A stretch of 43,426 nucleotides of DNA from a virus: IMG/VR virus record IMGVR_UViG_3300045741_000487, positions 1-43,426 of that record; one strand, given 5' to 3'. Position numbers and translations under genes: made by a program. Within the stretch, counting starts at the first letter, position 1. Each line of letters opens with the position of its first letter. Below the pieces are notes generated by a model. The model worked only from the letters and a program-made list of their open reading frames with translations, was not told the origin of the DNA and made no database searches. Of the stretch, positions 9,089 through 16,584 are shown one piece after another.

Positions 9089-9119
9089 CGGGGCGCCCCC
9101 GACCACGCAGAGCGCCCCG
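9089..9119 (-). other. Stem-loop after the cement-protein gene
   Basis: CGGGGCGC (9089-9096) pairs perfectly with GCGCCCCG (9112-9119), an 8-bp GC stem with a 15-base loop, beginning just after the stop of the 292-residue gene. No U-run follows on the minus-strand RNA, so it is probably an mRNA-stabilising or processing hairpin and not a full terminator. Confidence 0.5.
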
Positions 9120-9124
9120 GCTCC

Positions 9125-10003
9125 TCAGATCACCATGCCCGAGGCGTAGAACTTCAGGCCGTCGCCCACCGCGTCGGGCAGGATGTCGACGGTGAAGGCG
9201 CCCGCGGTGATCGTCGCGGATGGGATGTAGCGCAGGTAGTAGTAGCGCTGCGCGTTCGCCGTGAGACCGCCGGATCCTGCGATGCCCGTCGCCGGCGTGG
9301 CGAGTGGCGAGGTGCCCAGTGGAGCGGTCAGGGTCTGGCCGGTCGGCAGAGCCTGGTAGGGCGTCATGCTGGGCAGCGGCATGATCGGAACCACCAGCCG
9401 CGCGCCGAGCACGAACAAGTCCTTCAACTGCGTTCCGGTGGTCGCGTGGACCGTCGGCAAGAAGTTCATCGTGGCACCGGTGAAGTCCGCGGTGATTTGG
9501 TCGACCGTCGTTCCTGCGATCGCGTTGGCAAGCGAAGCCGCGAACTTGAACGTGCTCGAGGTCTGTGGCACCGCGTAGTAGATGGTGTTCAGGTTCGTTC
9601 CCGAGCCACCACTTCCGGCGCTGAAGTAGAACGGCGTGCCCAACGGCAAGCCGTGGTTGGCGATGGTGACAACATCGGTTGCCGCTGGAACCGATAGGCC
9701 GGTGATCGTCAGCGTCTTGCCTGAGGTCGTCGCGTTGGTCAACAACGACGCCAAGATCGGCAGCGAGACCAGCTGGAGCTCCAGCGTGCTGGCGAACGTG
9801 CCCGAGGTGACCGCCGTGGTCACGTTGATGTTGAGGCGCAGGTTCTCGCCGGCGCCAATGTCGTTGAGCGTCCGCAGGTTCTGCGTGAAGCCGGACAGAT
9901 CGAGGGCGAGGGTGACGGATGCCGCGCCGAGGCCGCCGGGCGAAGCTCCCGCGTTGGGGACGACTTCTGCGGTGGCGAGGCGAAGGCCATTGTCGGTGAA
10001 CAT
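9125..10003 (-). CDS. Capsid cement protein, Bbp16-like, with inserted beta module
   Basis: The N-terminus (MFTDNGLRL, then A-S-V-x-L-x-L-D-L-S-G, then D-I-G-A-G-E-N-L-R-L-N-I-N-V) resembles Bbp16-type cement proteins that clamp capsomers in BPP-1-like phages. Those proteins are usually about half this length. Here residues about 104-178 hold an extra module (VTIANHGLPLGTPFYF, IYYAVPQTSSTFKFA) of the same kind seen repeatedly in the nozzle and the esterase-gatekeeper. The C-terminus has YYYLRYIPSATITAGAF, normal for the family. A CGGAG ribosome site lies 7 bases before the ATG. It is encoded directly after the major capsid gene, matching the BPP-1 order. Family membership is moderately sure; exact capsid site is inference. 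Confidence 0.65.
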   Translation of the reverse strand: MFTDNGLRLATAEVVPNAGASPGGLGAASVTLALDLSGFTQNLRTLNDIGAGENLRLNINVTTAVTSGTFASTLELQLVSLPILASLLTNATTSGKTLTITGLSVPAATDVVTIANHGLPLGTPFYFSAGSGGSGTNLNTIYYAVPQTSSTFKFAASLANAIAGTTVDQITADFTGATMNFLPTVHATTGTQLKDLFVLGARLVVPIMPLPSMTPYQALPTGQTLTAPLGTSPLATPATGIAGSGGLTANAQRYYYLRYIPSATITAGAFTVDILPDAVGDGLKFYASGMVI

Positions 10004-10020
10004 GTTGTGCTCCGGTATGT

Positions 10021-10047
10021 GTTGGTTGGTTGTTGGTTGGTTGGTTG
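10021..10047. repeat. GTTG/TTGG short tandem repeat
   Basis: The stretch is built of repeated GTTG units (CAAC/CCAA on the transcribed strand) interrupted once. It lies in the untranslated leader just upstream of the cement gene's ribosome site. Such an unstructured leader could help ribosome loading of a highly expressed capsid protein; that is inference. Confidence 0.6.
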
Positions 10048-10065
10048 CGGGGGAACCCAGCAGGC

Positions 10066-10085
10066 GCGCCGCCCGAAGGCGGCGC
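10066..10085 (-). other. UUCG-tetraloop hairpin after the major capsid gene
   Basis: On the minus-strand RNA an 8-bp GC stem is capped by a UUCG tetraloop, which is unusually stable. It begins 6 bases after the capsid stop codon. There is no U-tract, so intrinsic termination is unlikely; protection of the capsid mRNA 3' end or partial attenuation is more plausible. Confidence 0.55.
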
Positions 10086-10091
10086 CGCCGA

Positions 10092-11105
10092 TCACGTCAC
10101 CTGCCCCTCCGTGTTGACCAACGCGTCGCACTGGCGGATCGGAACCCCGAGGAAGCTCAGCATTGCCTGCGGCGTGCCGAACTGCGAGAGGGCTGGATTG
10201 AGCGCCAGCGCGGTGTTGCTCCTCTCCATCGCCGTCCGCATGAGCGCCGTGAACACGGTGCGGTTCATGTAGAAGACGCACCGGCCCATCGACATGTTCG
10301 GGATGCGCGCGATCGCCTGCGACATCAGGTGCAGGATGTTCGTGAGCGCCGTCGGCGCCAGCACGCCGGAGAGTGCTGCGAGCACCGTCGCCTGCAGGTT
10401 GCAGATGCGCACGGCGTAGCGCCAGTCCTTCACGACGAGGCCCGTCTTCCACTGGAAGCGCTCGGCGAGCACCTCCATGCGCAGGCCGGTGCCGCCGGCG
10501 TCGTAGCTGGTCTGACGGCCGAGATCCTCCTGGATCAGGCCTGCCTTGCTGCCCTTCGGGAACGGGCAGAACACCGTCTGGTCTGACCAACAGACGAGCC
10601 AGATGCTCGTGTTGATGGCACCGGCGCCGCCGCCGCCGTTGAGGATGTTGGTCGAGTTGCCGGCCGACAGCGAGCTGTAGCGCGGCGCGAGACCGAGGAA
10701 CTGCTTCGGGTCGGTGGCCGGGTTGCCATAGAAGAGGCCCGTGGCCATCGTCTGGTTCATGCCCTCGATGAACAGACGTGCCTCGCTGAGGCGGAACTCG
10801 GCAGTGTTGCCGTTGAGCATCGCCAGGTCGATGTCGACCTCGCTGCGCGCCTCGAGGATAGAGCAGCCCTCGTCGACCTGCGCGGTCGTCGCCTTGCTCG
10901 TCGGGATGCCCTGGTTCAAGGCGCGGTAGTAGACCGTCGGCAGACCGGTCGCGATGGTGACGCGGTGGCCCGTGGGCAGGTTGCCCTGCACGTAGGTCGC
11001 GTCGGTGAGGATCGCGTTGGTCTGGCTGAGCAGGTTCGCGATGATCGGAACGGTGCCGTCTGGGTCGACGCGCTTGCTCCAATCGATGAGGGTGAGGTTG
11101 GCCAT
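10092..11105 (-). CDS. Major capsid protein (HK97-fold, BPP-1-type)
   Basis: A 337-residue protein of the short major capsid family of BPP-1-like podophages. Recognisable stretches are the N-terminal MANLTLIDWSKRVDPDG, V-x-G-N-L-P-T-G-H-R-V-T-I-A-T-G-L-P, EARLFIEGMNQTMATGLFYG and the C-terminal LSFLGVPIRQCDALVNTE, which fit the N-arm, E-loop/spine and P-domain regions of that family. It builds the icosahedral shell together with the scaffold encoded immediately upstream and the cement protein encoded downstream. Start at ATG 11105-11103 with a GAGAGA ribosome site. The strong hairpin that follows the stop fits a heavily translated mRNA. Confidence 0.92.
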   Translation of the reverse strand: MANLTLIDWSKRVDPDGTVPIIANLLSQTNAILTDATYVQGNLPTGHRVTIATGLPTVYYRALNQGIPTSKATTAQVDEGCSILEARSEVDIDLAMLNGNTAEFRLSEARLFIEGMNQTMATGLFYGNPATDPKQFLGLAPRYSSLSAGNSTNILNGGGGAGAINTSIWLVCWSDQTVFCPFPKGSKAGLIQEDLGRQTSYDAGGTGLRMEVLAERFQWKTGLVVKDWRYAVRICNLQATVLAALSGVLAPTALTNILHLMSQAIARIPNMSMGRCVFYMNRTVFTALMRTAMERSNTALALNPALSQFGTPQAMLSFLGVPIRQCDALVNTEGQVT

Positions 11106-11131
11106 CTGTCTTCTCTCTCAGTTCTCTCGGG

Positions 11132-11809
11132 TCACACAGCCGCTGCGCTCTTCGGGTAGAGCTTGGCGGCGAGAGTGGAGTCATCCGGCGATTGATCGGC
11201 ACCCGACGAGGGGCCGCGCCGCGACGCCACGAAGCCGTCCGGTTGCATCAGCTGGCCGACCTTGTGCAGTGCCGCGAACAGCGCGGGGTGCTTCCCCGGC
11301 TGAAAGGGTGACTCCAAGAACTGCTGCAGCGCGCCTGAGGGGTCGAGCTTCTCGACCGCTTGCCGAACGGTTGCGCGGCTCTCATCGAGCTTCGCTCCGC
11401 CCAGCTCCTTGTGGTTCGCGATCTGGCTTTCCCAGTCGCTGACCATCGCGGCGAGGTGTTCCTGACCCATCCGGTGCGTCGTTGGCAGCAGTGTGTCGAT
11501 CAGCTTCTGCGCCCGATCCTGCGGCAGTCCGAGTTCGCGAGCGACCTTCTCGACCGAGTCGACCACTGGCTTGGCCAGCTGGTATCCCTCGGGGAGATCC
11601 TTGGGCACGGTGAACGCCGAGTAGCGTTCTGGTGCTCCGGTGGCATCCTTCGTCGGCGCCGGCTGTGCCGGCGGCGTCGTCGTGCCTGGTGTGGTCGTCG
11701 CTGGCGCAGATTGCGCTGGCGGGGTTGCCGCTGCAGGCGGTGTTCCTGCTGGCGGCGCTGGCGGCGTTCCTACCGGTGGTGCAACCGGCGGCGTTGCTGC
11801 TTCAGCCAT
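11132..11809 (-). CDS. Capsid assembly scaffolding protein
   Basis: A 225-residue protein. Residues 1-55 are a Pro/Ala/Thr-rich disordered segment with repeated GTPP units; residues 60-80 (ERYSAFTVPKDLPEGYQL) and the following helices (ELGLPQDRAQKLID, W-E-S-Q-I) are typical of scaffold proteins of this phage group, which are internal and acidic-helical and leave the shell before DNA packaging. The gene is directly upstream of the capsid gene, the standard place. Its start overlaps the end of the Bbp19-like gene by 8 nt, implying translational coupling. No protease domain is visible, so the scaffold is probably not self-cleaving. Confidence 0.82.
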   Translation of the reverse strand: MAEAATPPVAPPVGTPPAPPAGTPPAAATPPAQSAPATTTPGTTTPPAQPAPTKDATGAPERYSAFTVPKDLPEGYQLAKPVVDSVEKVARELGLPQDRAQKLIDTLLPTTHRMGQEHLAAMVSDWESQIANHKELGGAKLDESRATVRQAVEKLDPSGALQQFLESPFQPGKHPALFAALHKVGQLMQPDGFVASRRGPSSGADQSPDDSTLAAKLYPKSAAAV

Positions 11810-12179
11810 CGTCGTTCTCCGTGAGGAGGAGTTGCCAGTGCTCCAGCTTCAACTCCCCAGTCGCGAGCGCCCGAACCAGCACCAACAGCAGGCCGAACGC
11901 GCGAGCGCGCTGACCCTCGTTGAAGCAGAGTTGCCCGTGGTTCTGGTTGAACGACGGGTGCGGTGTCGCGTGAAGGATGTCGATGCTGGCCTCGCGAAGG
12001 GTGCGCCGCACATGGCTGCGTCCCCTCGGCCCTGACATGAGCCAGATCGCTTCCCTCGTCCGCGCCTCGAGATCGCGCGCCCGCATCTCCGCCAGGGTCG
12101 GCTGAGACTGGGTGCCGCGCAGCTCTCGTTCGGCCAGTTCAACTGGGTCGTGATCGCTCACGCCCAGGACCGTAGGCAC
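11802..12179 (-). CDS. Bbp19-like head-module protein
   Basis: A 125-residue frame. Residues 42-100 match the small Bbp19-type proteins of BPP-1-like phages: REAIWLMSGPRGRSHVRRTL (helix with G-R-R/H-x-V-R-R-x-L), then a loop and an FNEGQRARAFGLLL helix. Its molecular job is not known; it is conserved in the segment between portal and scaffold genes. The start is probably the GTG at 12179-12177 with a GGGA 9 bases upstream, but a second in-frame GTG (VSDHD) is possible. It overlaps the scaffold gene by 8 nt. Confidence 0.7.
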   Translation of the reverse strand: MPTVLGVSDHDPVELAERELRGTQSQPTLAEMRARDLEARTREAIWLMSGPRGRSHVRRTLREASIDILHATPHPSFNQNHGQLCFNEGQRARAFGLLLVLVRALATGELKLEHWQLLLTENDDG

Positions 12180-12239
12180 ACCAACAATTCCCGATTGCGG
12201 CGCTAGCTATTCATCGATCCGCAGATCCTTCGCGGCGGT

Positions 12240-12593
12240 TCATGGCCGCGGCGCCGGCGGCAGGTGCTCCGGCTGGGCGACGACCAGTTGCTGCGACGGG
12301 TCTTCCTTCGGCATCTCTGGCACCCAGTGCAGCTCGAGGTGCAGGCTCTTCGCCACCTGCTGCACGACGAACAGCAGGCCGGCGAAGACTCGCTGTGCGT
12401 GCACGTTGTTGGTGACGGTCAGCCGGGTCTCCGTCGGCGTGCAGACGACCATGACGCCGGTTTCGACCGGGCCGCAGACGGCCTCGAGCGCCTTCCGGCG
12501 GACCTCCCCATCGCGGTGCCGCAGGCCTGCGATGATGTCGGTCTCGGTCATGCCACGGCCAGGGTTGTCGCTTTCGCTGGTGAGGATGCGCAT
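12240..12593 (-). CDS. Hypothetical protein, head module
   Basis: The likely start is ATG 12593-12591 (MRILTSES), giving 117 residues; longer in-frame extensions are Arg/Pro-rich and run into the neighbouring gene. Residues 15-45 form a charged helix (DIIAGLRHRDGEVRRKALEAV); residues 50-65 form strands; the C-terminal 20 residues are Pro/Gln-rich and probably disordered. No known domain recognised. It lies in the same run of small genes between the holin candidate and the Bbp19-like gene. Confidence 0.55.
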   Translation of the reverse strand: MRILTSESDNPGRGMTETDIIAGLRHRDGEVRRKALEAVCGPVETGVMVVCTPTETRLTVTNNVHAQRVFAGLLFVVQQVAKSLHLELHWVPEMPKEDPSQQLVVAQPEHLPPAPRP

Positions 12594-12609
12594 GGCCGCG
12601 GATTCTACC

Positions 12610-12834
12610 TTACGCGAGGGCGAAGATCCCGATGCGCAGCACCTGCAGGGCGATGTCGCCGACGGCGCCGACGCGCTCGGAGGCTCGGCGGGCCATCTCG
12701 TGGCGTGTCTGCTCGTCGCGCGTCGAGGCGGCGGCACGCAGCAACGCCAGCACCGCCGGCGAAGTCGAGTTTCCGGCGCTCTCCTGCTGCGCGATAGCCG
12801 CGGCGGCTTCGACGATGGTCTCGTCGCTGATCAT
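12610..12834 (-). CDS. Small hypothetical helical protein after the lipoprotein
   Basis: A 74-residue, largely alpha-helical protein (MISDETIVEAAAAIAQQ..., ending RIGIFALA) whose ATG overlaps the stop of the lipoprotein gene by 4 nt (ATGA), so the two are translationally coupled. No transmembrane segment is clear; the C-terminal LQVLRIGIFALA is hydrophobic and could be a short membrane anchor. The function is unknown; the position suggests a link with the lysis-like cassette. Confidence 0.55.
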   Translation of the reverse strand: MISDETIVEAAAAIAQQESAGNSTSPAVLALLRAAASTRDEQTRHEMARRASERVGAVGDIALQVLRIGIFALA

Positions 12835-13286
12835 CGGTGGTGCTTCCTGAGCAGCTCGGCGACCGTGGTCGTGACCACCAACGCGAACACTGGCGACGTT
12901 GGGTCGATGTGGGCGAGTTCGTCGATCTCGAGGGATCCGTTGCGGTTCACGTCGAGCAAAGCGAACAGGTCGGGCGCGCGCTTCTGCAGTTCCGGGCCAA
13001 GGAACATCAACACCAAGGCCTGACCGTAGACGCGCACCAGATCGGCCACGATGGTTTGCACGCTGCGCTCGCTGCCGGCGGCCTTCTCGTCGGCGGTCAG
13101 CTTCGCATCCCAGGCCACGAGCAGTTCGGCGAGAGCGGGCGCCTCCTGCTTGTCGATGATGCCGTCGACGGTCGCGTCGCGCACCGCTGTCCAGCGATCA
13201 CGGTCGGCCTTCACGTCCTGCGGCGATGGGCCAGACGAGCAGGCAGCCACGCAGAGAAGGAATGCGGTTGCGGCGGAGGTCTTCAT
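12831..13286 (-). CDS. EF-hand lipoprotein
   Basis: 151 residues. The N-terminus MKTSAATAFLLCVAACSSG is a signal peptide ending in a lipobox (VAAC), with Cys16 as the lipidation site. The mature part is helical and charged, and residues about 114-126 read DVNRNGSLEIDEL, a canonical EF-hand calcium loop (Asp, Asn, Asn-Gly, Leu/Ile, Glu at the right spacing). Gram-negative export and lipidation are implied. It follows the holin-like gene by one base, the place where an outer-membrane spanin or other lysis lipoprotein would lie, but at 151 residues it is longer than typical Rz1 proteins and lacks their Pro-rich composition. A single EF-hand could act by dimerisation. Other possibilities: superinfection-exclusion lipoprotein or a captured host gene. 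Confidence 0.75.
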   Translation of the reverse strand: MKTSAATAFLLCVAACSSGPSPQDVKADRDRWTAVRDATVDGIIDKQEAPALAELLVAWDAKLTADEKAAGSERSVQTIVADLVRVYGQALVLMFLGPELQKRAPDLFALLDVNRNGSLEIDELAHIDPTSPVFALVVTTTVAELLRKHHR

Positions 13287-13287
13287 G

Positions 13288-13650
13288 TCACTTGTTCTTG
13301 TCCTCGAGGATCTGGCGCATCAGGGTCATCTGGGTCTCGCCCATCTTCTCGATGGTGCTGGCGTGCGCGTTGGCCAGTCGCTCGTGCATCTCTCGATCGG
13401 CCTCGCGCTCCCTGGCGCGCTCCTGGTCCCGCGCCAGGCGCTCTTCCCTCAGGAACCTGAGGAAGACGAGCACGGCCGCGAACATCAGCACGGCGCTACC
13501 GCCCCCGGCGAGATCCTTCCACGGGATCTGCCCTGGATCCTGCGGTGGCAGGAACGTGTAGACAGCGAAGCCGACGACGGACCCTACGGCCAACGTGACG
13601 ACGGTCGCGATCGGAGCGGCTGCTGAGGTGATGGAAAGCGCGGTCGACAT
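13288..13650 (-). CDS. Holin-like protein with two membrane segments and coiled coil
   Basis: 120 residues with two hydrophobic segments (about 12-34, APIATVVTLAVGSVVGFAVY; and about 50-65, GSAVLMFAAVLVFLRF) separated by a short polar loop containing PPQDPGQIPWKD, then a highly charged coiled coil (about 66-118, rich in R/E with heptad spacing). Two membrane passes and a charged tail fit class II holins; an inner-membrane spanin is less likely because spanins have one pass. The lipoprotein gene starts immediately after. No endolysin is adjacent. The holin call is inference from topology and neighbours. Confidence 0.55.
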   Translation of the reverse strand: MSTALSITSAAAPIATVVTLAVGSVVGFAVYTFLPPQDPGQIPWKDLAGGGSAVLMFAAVLVFLRFLREERLARDQERAREREADREMHERLANAHASTIEKMGETQMTLMRQILEDKNK

Positions 13651-13679
13651 CTGGAATACCCCGGATTCTTAGGAGCGCA

Positions 13680-15449
13680 TCACGCTGCGGATTCCTGTTC
13701 CTGCTGCTCTTGCATGTCGCTCAGCGCGTTGCCGCCGTCCGTCGGCGAGTTCGCCAAGTCGCGCTGAGCGGCGGCGGTTTGGCGGTTCAGCATCACCGCG
13801 TCGCGCTGCGCTTCGGCCTGTGCGCGAGCTTGTCGCACGGCCTGCACGTCTTCCTCGCGCACGAGCATCTCGCTTGGCACGCCGAGCTGGCGGCCGTAGA
13901 TGCGGGACCACTTGTCCCAGTTCACGTTGTCTAAAACGTCGGGTCGTCCGCCCTTGGCGATCGCGAGTGCGCCACCAACGAACCGGTCCACGCCGTTGGC
14001 GCCGGCAAGCCGCTGCGCCTGCGCCAGGATCGACACGAACTCGACCGACAGGCTCACGCCGGCGAGTTCCGGCGGCGGCGGCAGAAGCGCACCGACGCGC
14101 AGCATCTCGCGGAACGTGATGTCGATCATCGGCTGCAGCAGCTCGTTGTGCAGGCGCTCGAGTGTCGGCCCGAGCATCAGCAGCTTCTCCTCGTGGCGCT
14201 CCATCACCTCGGTGGCCGTCATGTTCGAGCCGGCGCCGGCCTGCGCCAGCATCAGAAACAGATCGGTGAAGAACGACTGCTGGATCCGTTGGCGAACGTC
14301 CTGGATGTCCATCAGCAGGTGGTCGAGTTTCAGGTTCACCTCGAACGCAGCGCGGATTCCGCTGTTGGGCGACACCTGGTCGAACGGCAGGAGCATTCCC
14401 GGCTCGTAGTAGGTGATGCCGCCAGGCAGTGCCTCGTTCTCGCGGTTGGCCAGATTCGATGGCACCTGCAACGGCGGCTTTGTCTGGTAGTCGATGCCCT
14501 GGCCCTTGCGCAGCTGCTCCTGCTGCAGCTGTCGCACATCGCCGAGCGATTCCATGCCAGGCGACGTGCCGTAGGTGTCGTCGCCGTCGACCGTCCAGCG
14601 CGGCGCCAGCACCGGGAAGTAGTCGAAGCCGCTCTCGCGCAGAATCTTCGTGTCATCGTCTCCAAGCTCGAAGTAGATCGACTTCCACGCCATGTCTCGA
14701 GCGAGCGGCGATCCGGGCCGGCGCTCGGTGTCGTCGCGCGGCTCGATGACGTGCAGGAGTTTCACCGGCTGTTCGAGGCTGTGGTCGTTCCATGCCTGCT
14801 GGACGGATCGGCTGCAGTTCGCCCAACCGAACTCGCGCACGACCTCGGCCACGCTCTTCTCGAACTCGCGGTAGACGGTGTTGACCTGCCCCTGCCAGTC
14901 CTGCTGCAGGCAATACTGGCCGCAGGTGACCGGGTAGTGGTGGATCACCTGGTTGAAGTCCGGGAGCACGACGCTCACGGCGGTGCCGAACGCTCCCATC
15001 TGCTCATACATCTGGTGCAGCACGCGGTAGGTGTTGCTCTTCGCGAACACCCTGTGCATGCGTTCGGCAGTGTCGTCCAACCACAGTTCGACCGCGTAGA
15101 AGCGGTTGAGGTCCGGGTCGGGTGTCGTCAGCTTGAACCATGGCCGCGCCGGCGATGTTGCGCCTGCCATCAGGCCGGCGCCGAGCACGCGTAGCGCGCG
15201 CGTTCCGCTGTTGTCGAGGATGCTGTTGTAGCGGTCGCGTCCACTGCGATTGCGGTCACCGACGAAGAATCGCCCACTGCGCGGCAGCAGGTGCCTCGAC
15301 ACGTCCGACCAGTGCGCGAAGAACGAGCTGCGCTCGGTCTTCATGGCGCCCAGGCGCTGCAGAGCCAGCTTGCGCTTGCCTTGCGGCGTCGAGATGTCGT
15401 GCACCTTCTTCGGCAGCATGTCGACGCCATAACTCTGGATAGCGGTCAC
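13680..15449 (-). CDS. Portal protein (head-tail connector, BPP-1-type)
   Basis: 589 residues, about the size of podophage portals of this type. Family stretches: SSFFAHWSDVSRHLLPRSGR near 41-60, GLMAGATSPARPWFKL near 91-107, NLKLDHLLMDIQDVRQRI near 366-384, and FFTDLFLMLAQ with the following MTATEVMERHEEKLLMLGP. These are typical of the head-tail connecting protein family. It forms the dodecameric ring through which DNA is packaged and to which the gatekeeper attaches. Start at GTG 15449-15447 with AGGG 7 bases upstream; an internal ATG (MLPKK) 10 codons later is an alternative. The C-terminus is Gln/Glu-rich and disordered. Confidence 0.92.
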   Translation of the reverse strand: MTAIQSYGVDMLPKKVHDISTPQGKRKLALQRLGAMKTERSSFFAHWSDVSRHLLPRSGRFFVGDRNRSGRDRYNSILDNSGTRALRVLGAGLMAGATSPARPWFKLTTPDPDLNRFYAVELWLDDTAERMHRVFAKSNTYRVLHQMYEQMGAFGTAVSVVLPDFNQVIHHYPVTCGQYCLQQDWQGQVNTVYREFEKSVAEVVREFGWANCSRSVQQAWNDHSLEQPVKLLHVIEPRDDTERRPGSPLARDMAWKSIYFELGDDDTKILRESGFDYFPVLAPRWTVDGDDTYGTSPGMESLGDVRQLQQEQLRKGQGIDYQTKPPLQVPSNLANRENEALPGGITYYEPGMLLPFDQVSPNSGIRAAFEVNLKLDHLLMDIQDVRQRIQQSFFTDLFLMLAQAGAGSNMTATEVMERHEEKLLMLGPTLERLHNELLQPMIDITFREMLRVGALLPPPPELAGVSLSVEFVSILAQAQRLAGANGVDRFVGGALAIAKGGRPDVLDNVNWDKWSRIYGRQLGVPSEMLVREEDVQAVRQARAQAEAQRDAVMLNRQTAAAQRDLANSPTDGGNALSDMQEQQEQESAA

Positions 15450-15452
15450 GGA

Positions 15453-15767
15453 TCACCCTAGCAGCGACGTGCTGCCGAGCTTGGGTCGCACCATCGCTCC
15501 GTTCGGACCAGTGAGGGATGTCGACGATGGGCCGGCCAGAGCGCTCTGCTGCTCCGACTGCAGCAGTCCCGCGGTGTCTGGCGATCGCTGACTCGCGCGC
15601 CTGGCCTCGAGGTCCGATTTGCGCATGTTCGCTGCAGCCGCGGCGGCCGCGTCGTTGCTGGCGAGTGTCTGATTGCGCATGGCCTGCTTCTGCTGGGCGC
15701 GCGCCTTCTCGCCCGCGTAGTATTGGATGCCGGCCGACACCAGGATTGCAGCGCCCGCGAAAGCCAT
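15453..15767 (-). CDS. Small portal-module protein with N-terminal hydrophobic segment
   Basis: 104 residues starting at ATG 15767-15765 (MAFAGAAILVSAGIQYYAG) with a strong AAGGAG ribosome site 6 bases upstream; its start overlaps the acetyltransferase stop by 1 nt (TGATG). The N-terminal 15 residues are hydrophobic, followed by an Ala/Gln-rich helix (about 20-60) and a Ser/Thr/Gly-rich tail. Similar small proteins occur between terminase and portal in BPP-1-like phages and may be minor virion components. The function is unknown. Confidence 0.65.
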   Translation of the reverse strand: MAFAGAAILVSAGIQYYAGEKARAQQKQAMRNQTLASNDAAAAAAANMRKSDLEARRASQRSPDTAGLLQSEQQSALAGPSSTSLTGPNGAMVRPKLGSTSLLG

Positions 15768-16234
15768 CAGATCTCCTTCATCAGCAGGTGGTCCTGCGAT
15801 CGGTAGCCCATCCGGCGCAGCACCAGCTCGAGCGCCGTGTTCTCCTTCGCGTGCCATTGCATGCAGCGGTATCCGCGGCCAGCGACGGCCTCCTCGGTGC
15901 GCCTGATCAGAGCCTTGCCGAGGCCGCCGCGCCGGCTGCTGGCCGTCACGAACAGCAGGTCGTTGGCACCATACGAGAGCGATCGGTAGTGCAGGTGGCT
16001 CAGCACCAGCAGGGTGACCGAGTAGCCAACCACGCGCTCGCCGTCGCGTGCCACCAGCGTCACCAGCAAGCCGTCGGCTTCCAACTGTTCAAAGCGGTCC
16101 CAGTCGGGGTCCAGGACCATCAGCGGCTTGTTGGTACAGACCTCTTCGTAGTGCTCGCGCAACAGCTCTCCGCACGCGCGGACCTCGGCGATTGGCGCCT
16201 CGACGATCGTCACCTGGTCGGTTGGTGCGAGCAC
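15767..16234 (-). CDS. GNAT-family N-acetyltransferase
   Basis: 155 residues. The GNAT core is visible: strand VVGYSVTLLVLSHLHYRSLS near 68-87, then LLFVTASSRRGGLGKALIRR near 93-112, which holds the acetyl-CoA pyrophosphate loop (R/Q-x-x-G-x-G/A), and the late block E-N-T-A-L-E-L-V-L-R-R-M-G-Y. It would transfer acetyl from acetyl-CoA to an amine; target unknown. GNAT genes at this position next to the portal recur in BPP-1-like podophages, which suggests a conserved role in assembly or in modifying a host protein. The start is probably GTG 16234-16232; ribosome site is poor, so the exact start is uncertain. Confidence 0.82.
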   Translation of the reverse strand: MLAPTDQVTIVEAPIAEVRACGELLREHYEEVCTNKPLMVLDPDWDRFEQLEADGLLVTLVARDGERVVGYSVTLLVLSHLHYRSLSYGANDLLFVTASSRRGGLGKALIRRTEEAVAGRGYRCMQWHAKENTALELVLRRMGYRSQDHLLMKEI

Positions 16235-16283
16235 CCCAGCATGGTGGTCATCGCCCCAATTCCCGATCCGGTCATCTACCTTT

Positions 16284-16571
16284 TCACCGATCTGGCTTCG
16301 GCGGCGGCGGCACCATCACATGCACCTGATGCACATCGTCTGGAATGGACCCAGGACCCTCGTGTCGGAACAACAACGGACTGAACAGCGGGCCGTCGAC
16401 GGTCGCTCGGTAGAGTTCGTCGTTCACCTTCAGAAGCAGAGAGCTAACGTGCCGAGAGACCAACGATTGCACGCTGGGCAGCGGGATGGCCATGGTGAGC
16501 CCGTCAGCTGGTCCGCCGACGAGCCCCACAACGATCAGGAGTGTTCCGACGGGGTGTTCTGGCGACAGCAT
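16284..16571 (-). CDS. Hypothetical protein following the large terminase
   Basis: A 95-residue frame from ATG 16571-16569 (MLSPEHPVGTLL), preceded by a GAGAGAG purine run; a longer start inside the terminase end (16607) is possible. The N-terminal third is hydrophobic (TLLIVVGLVGGPADGL), resembling small proteins with a G-G-P-A-D-G motif found in many phages, and the end is Pro-rich (PPPPKPDR). No function recognised. Confidence 0.5.
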   Translation of the reverse strand: MLSPEHPVGTLLIVVGLVGGPADGLTMAIPLPSVQSLVSRHVSSLLLKVNDELYRATVDGPLFSPLLFRHEGPGSIPDDVHQVHVMVPPPPKPDR

Positions 16572-16584
16572 GTGCGTGGCTCTC

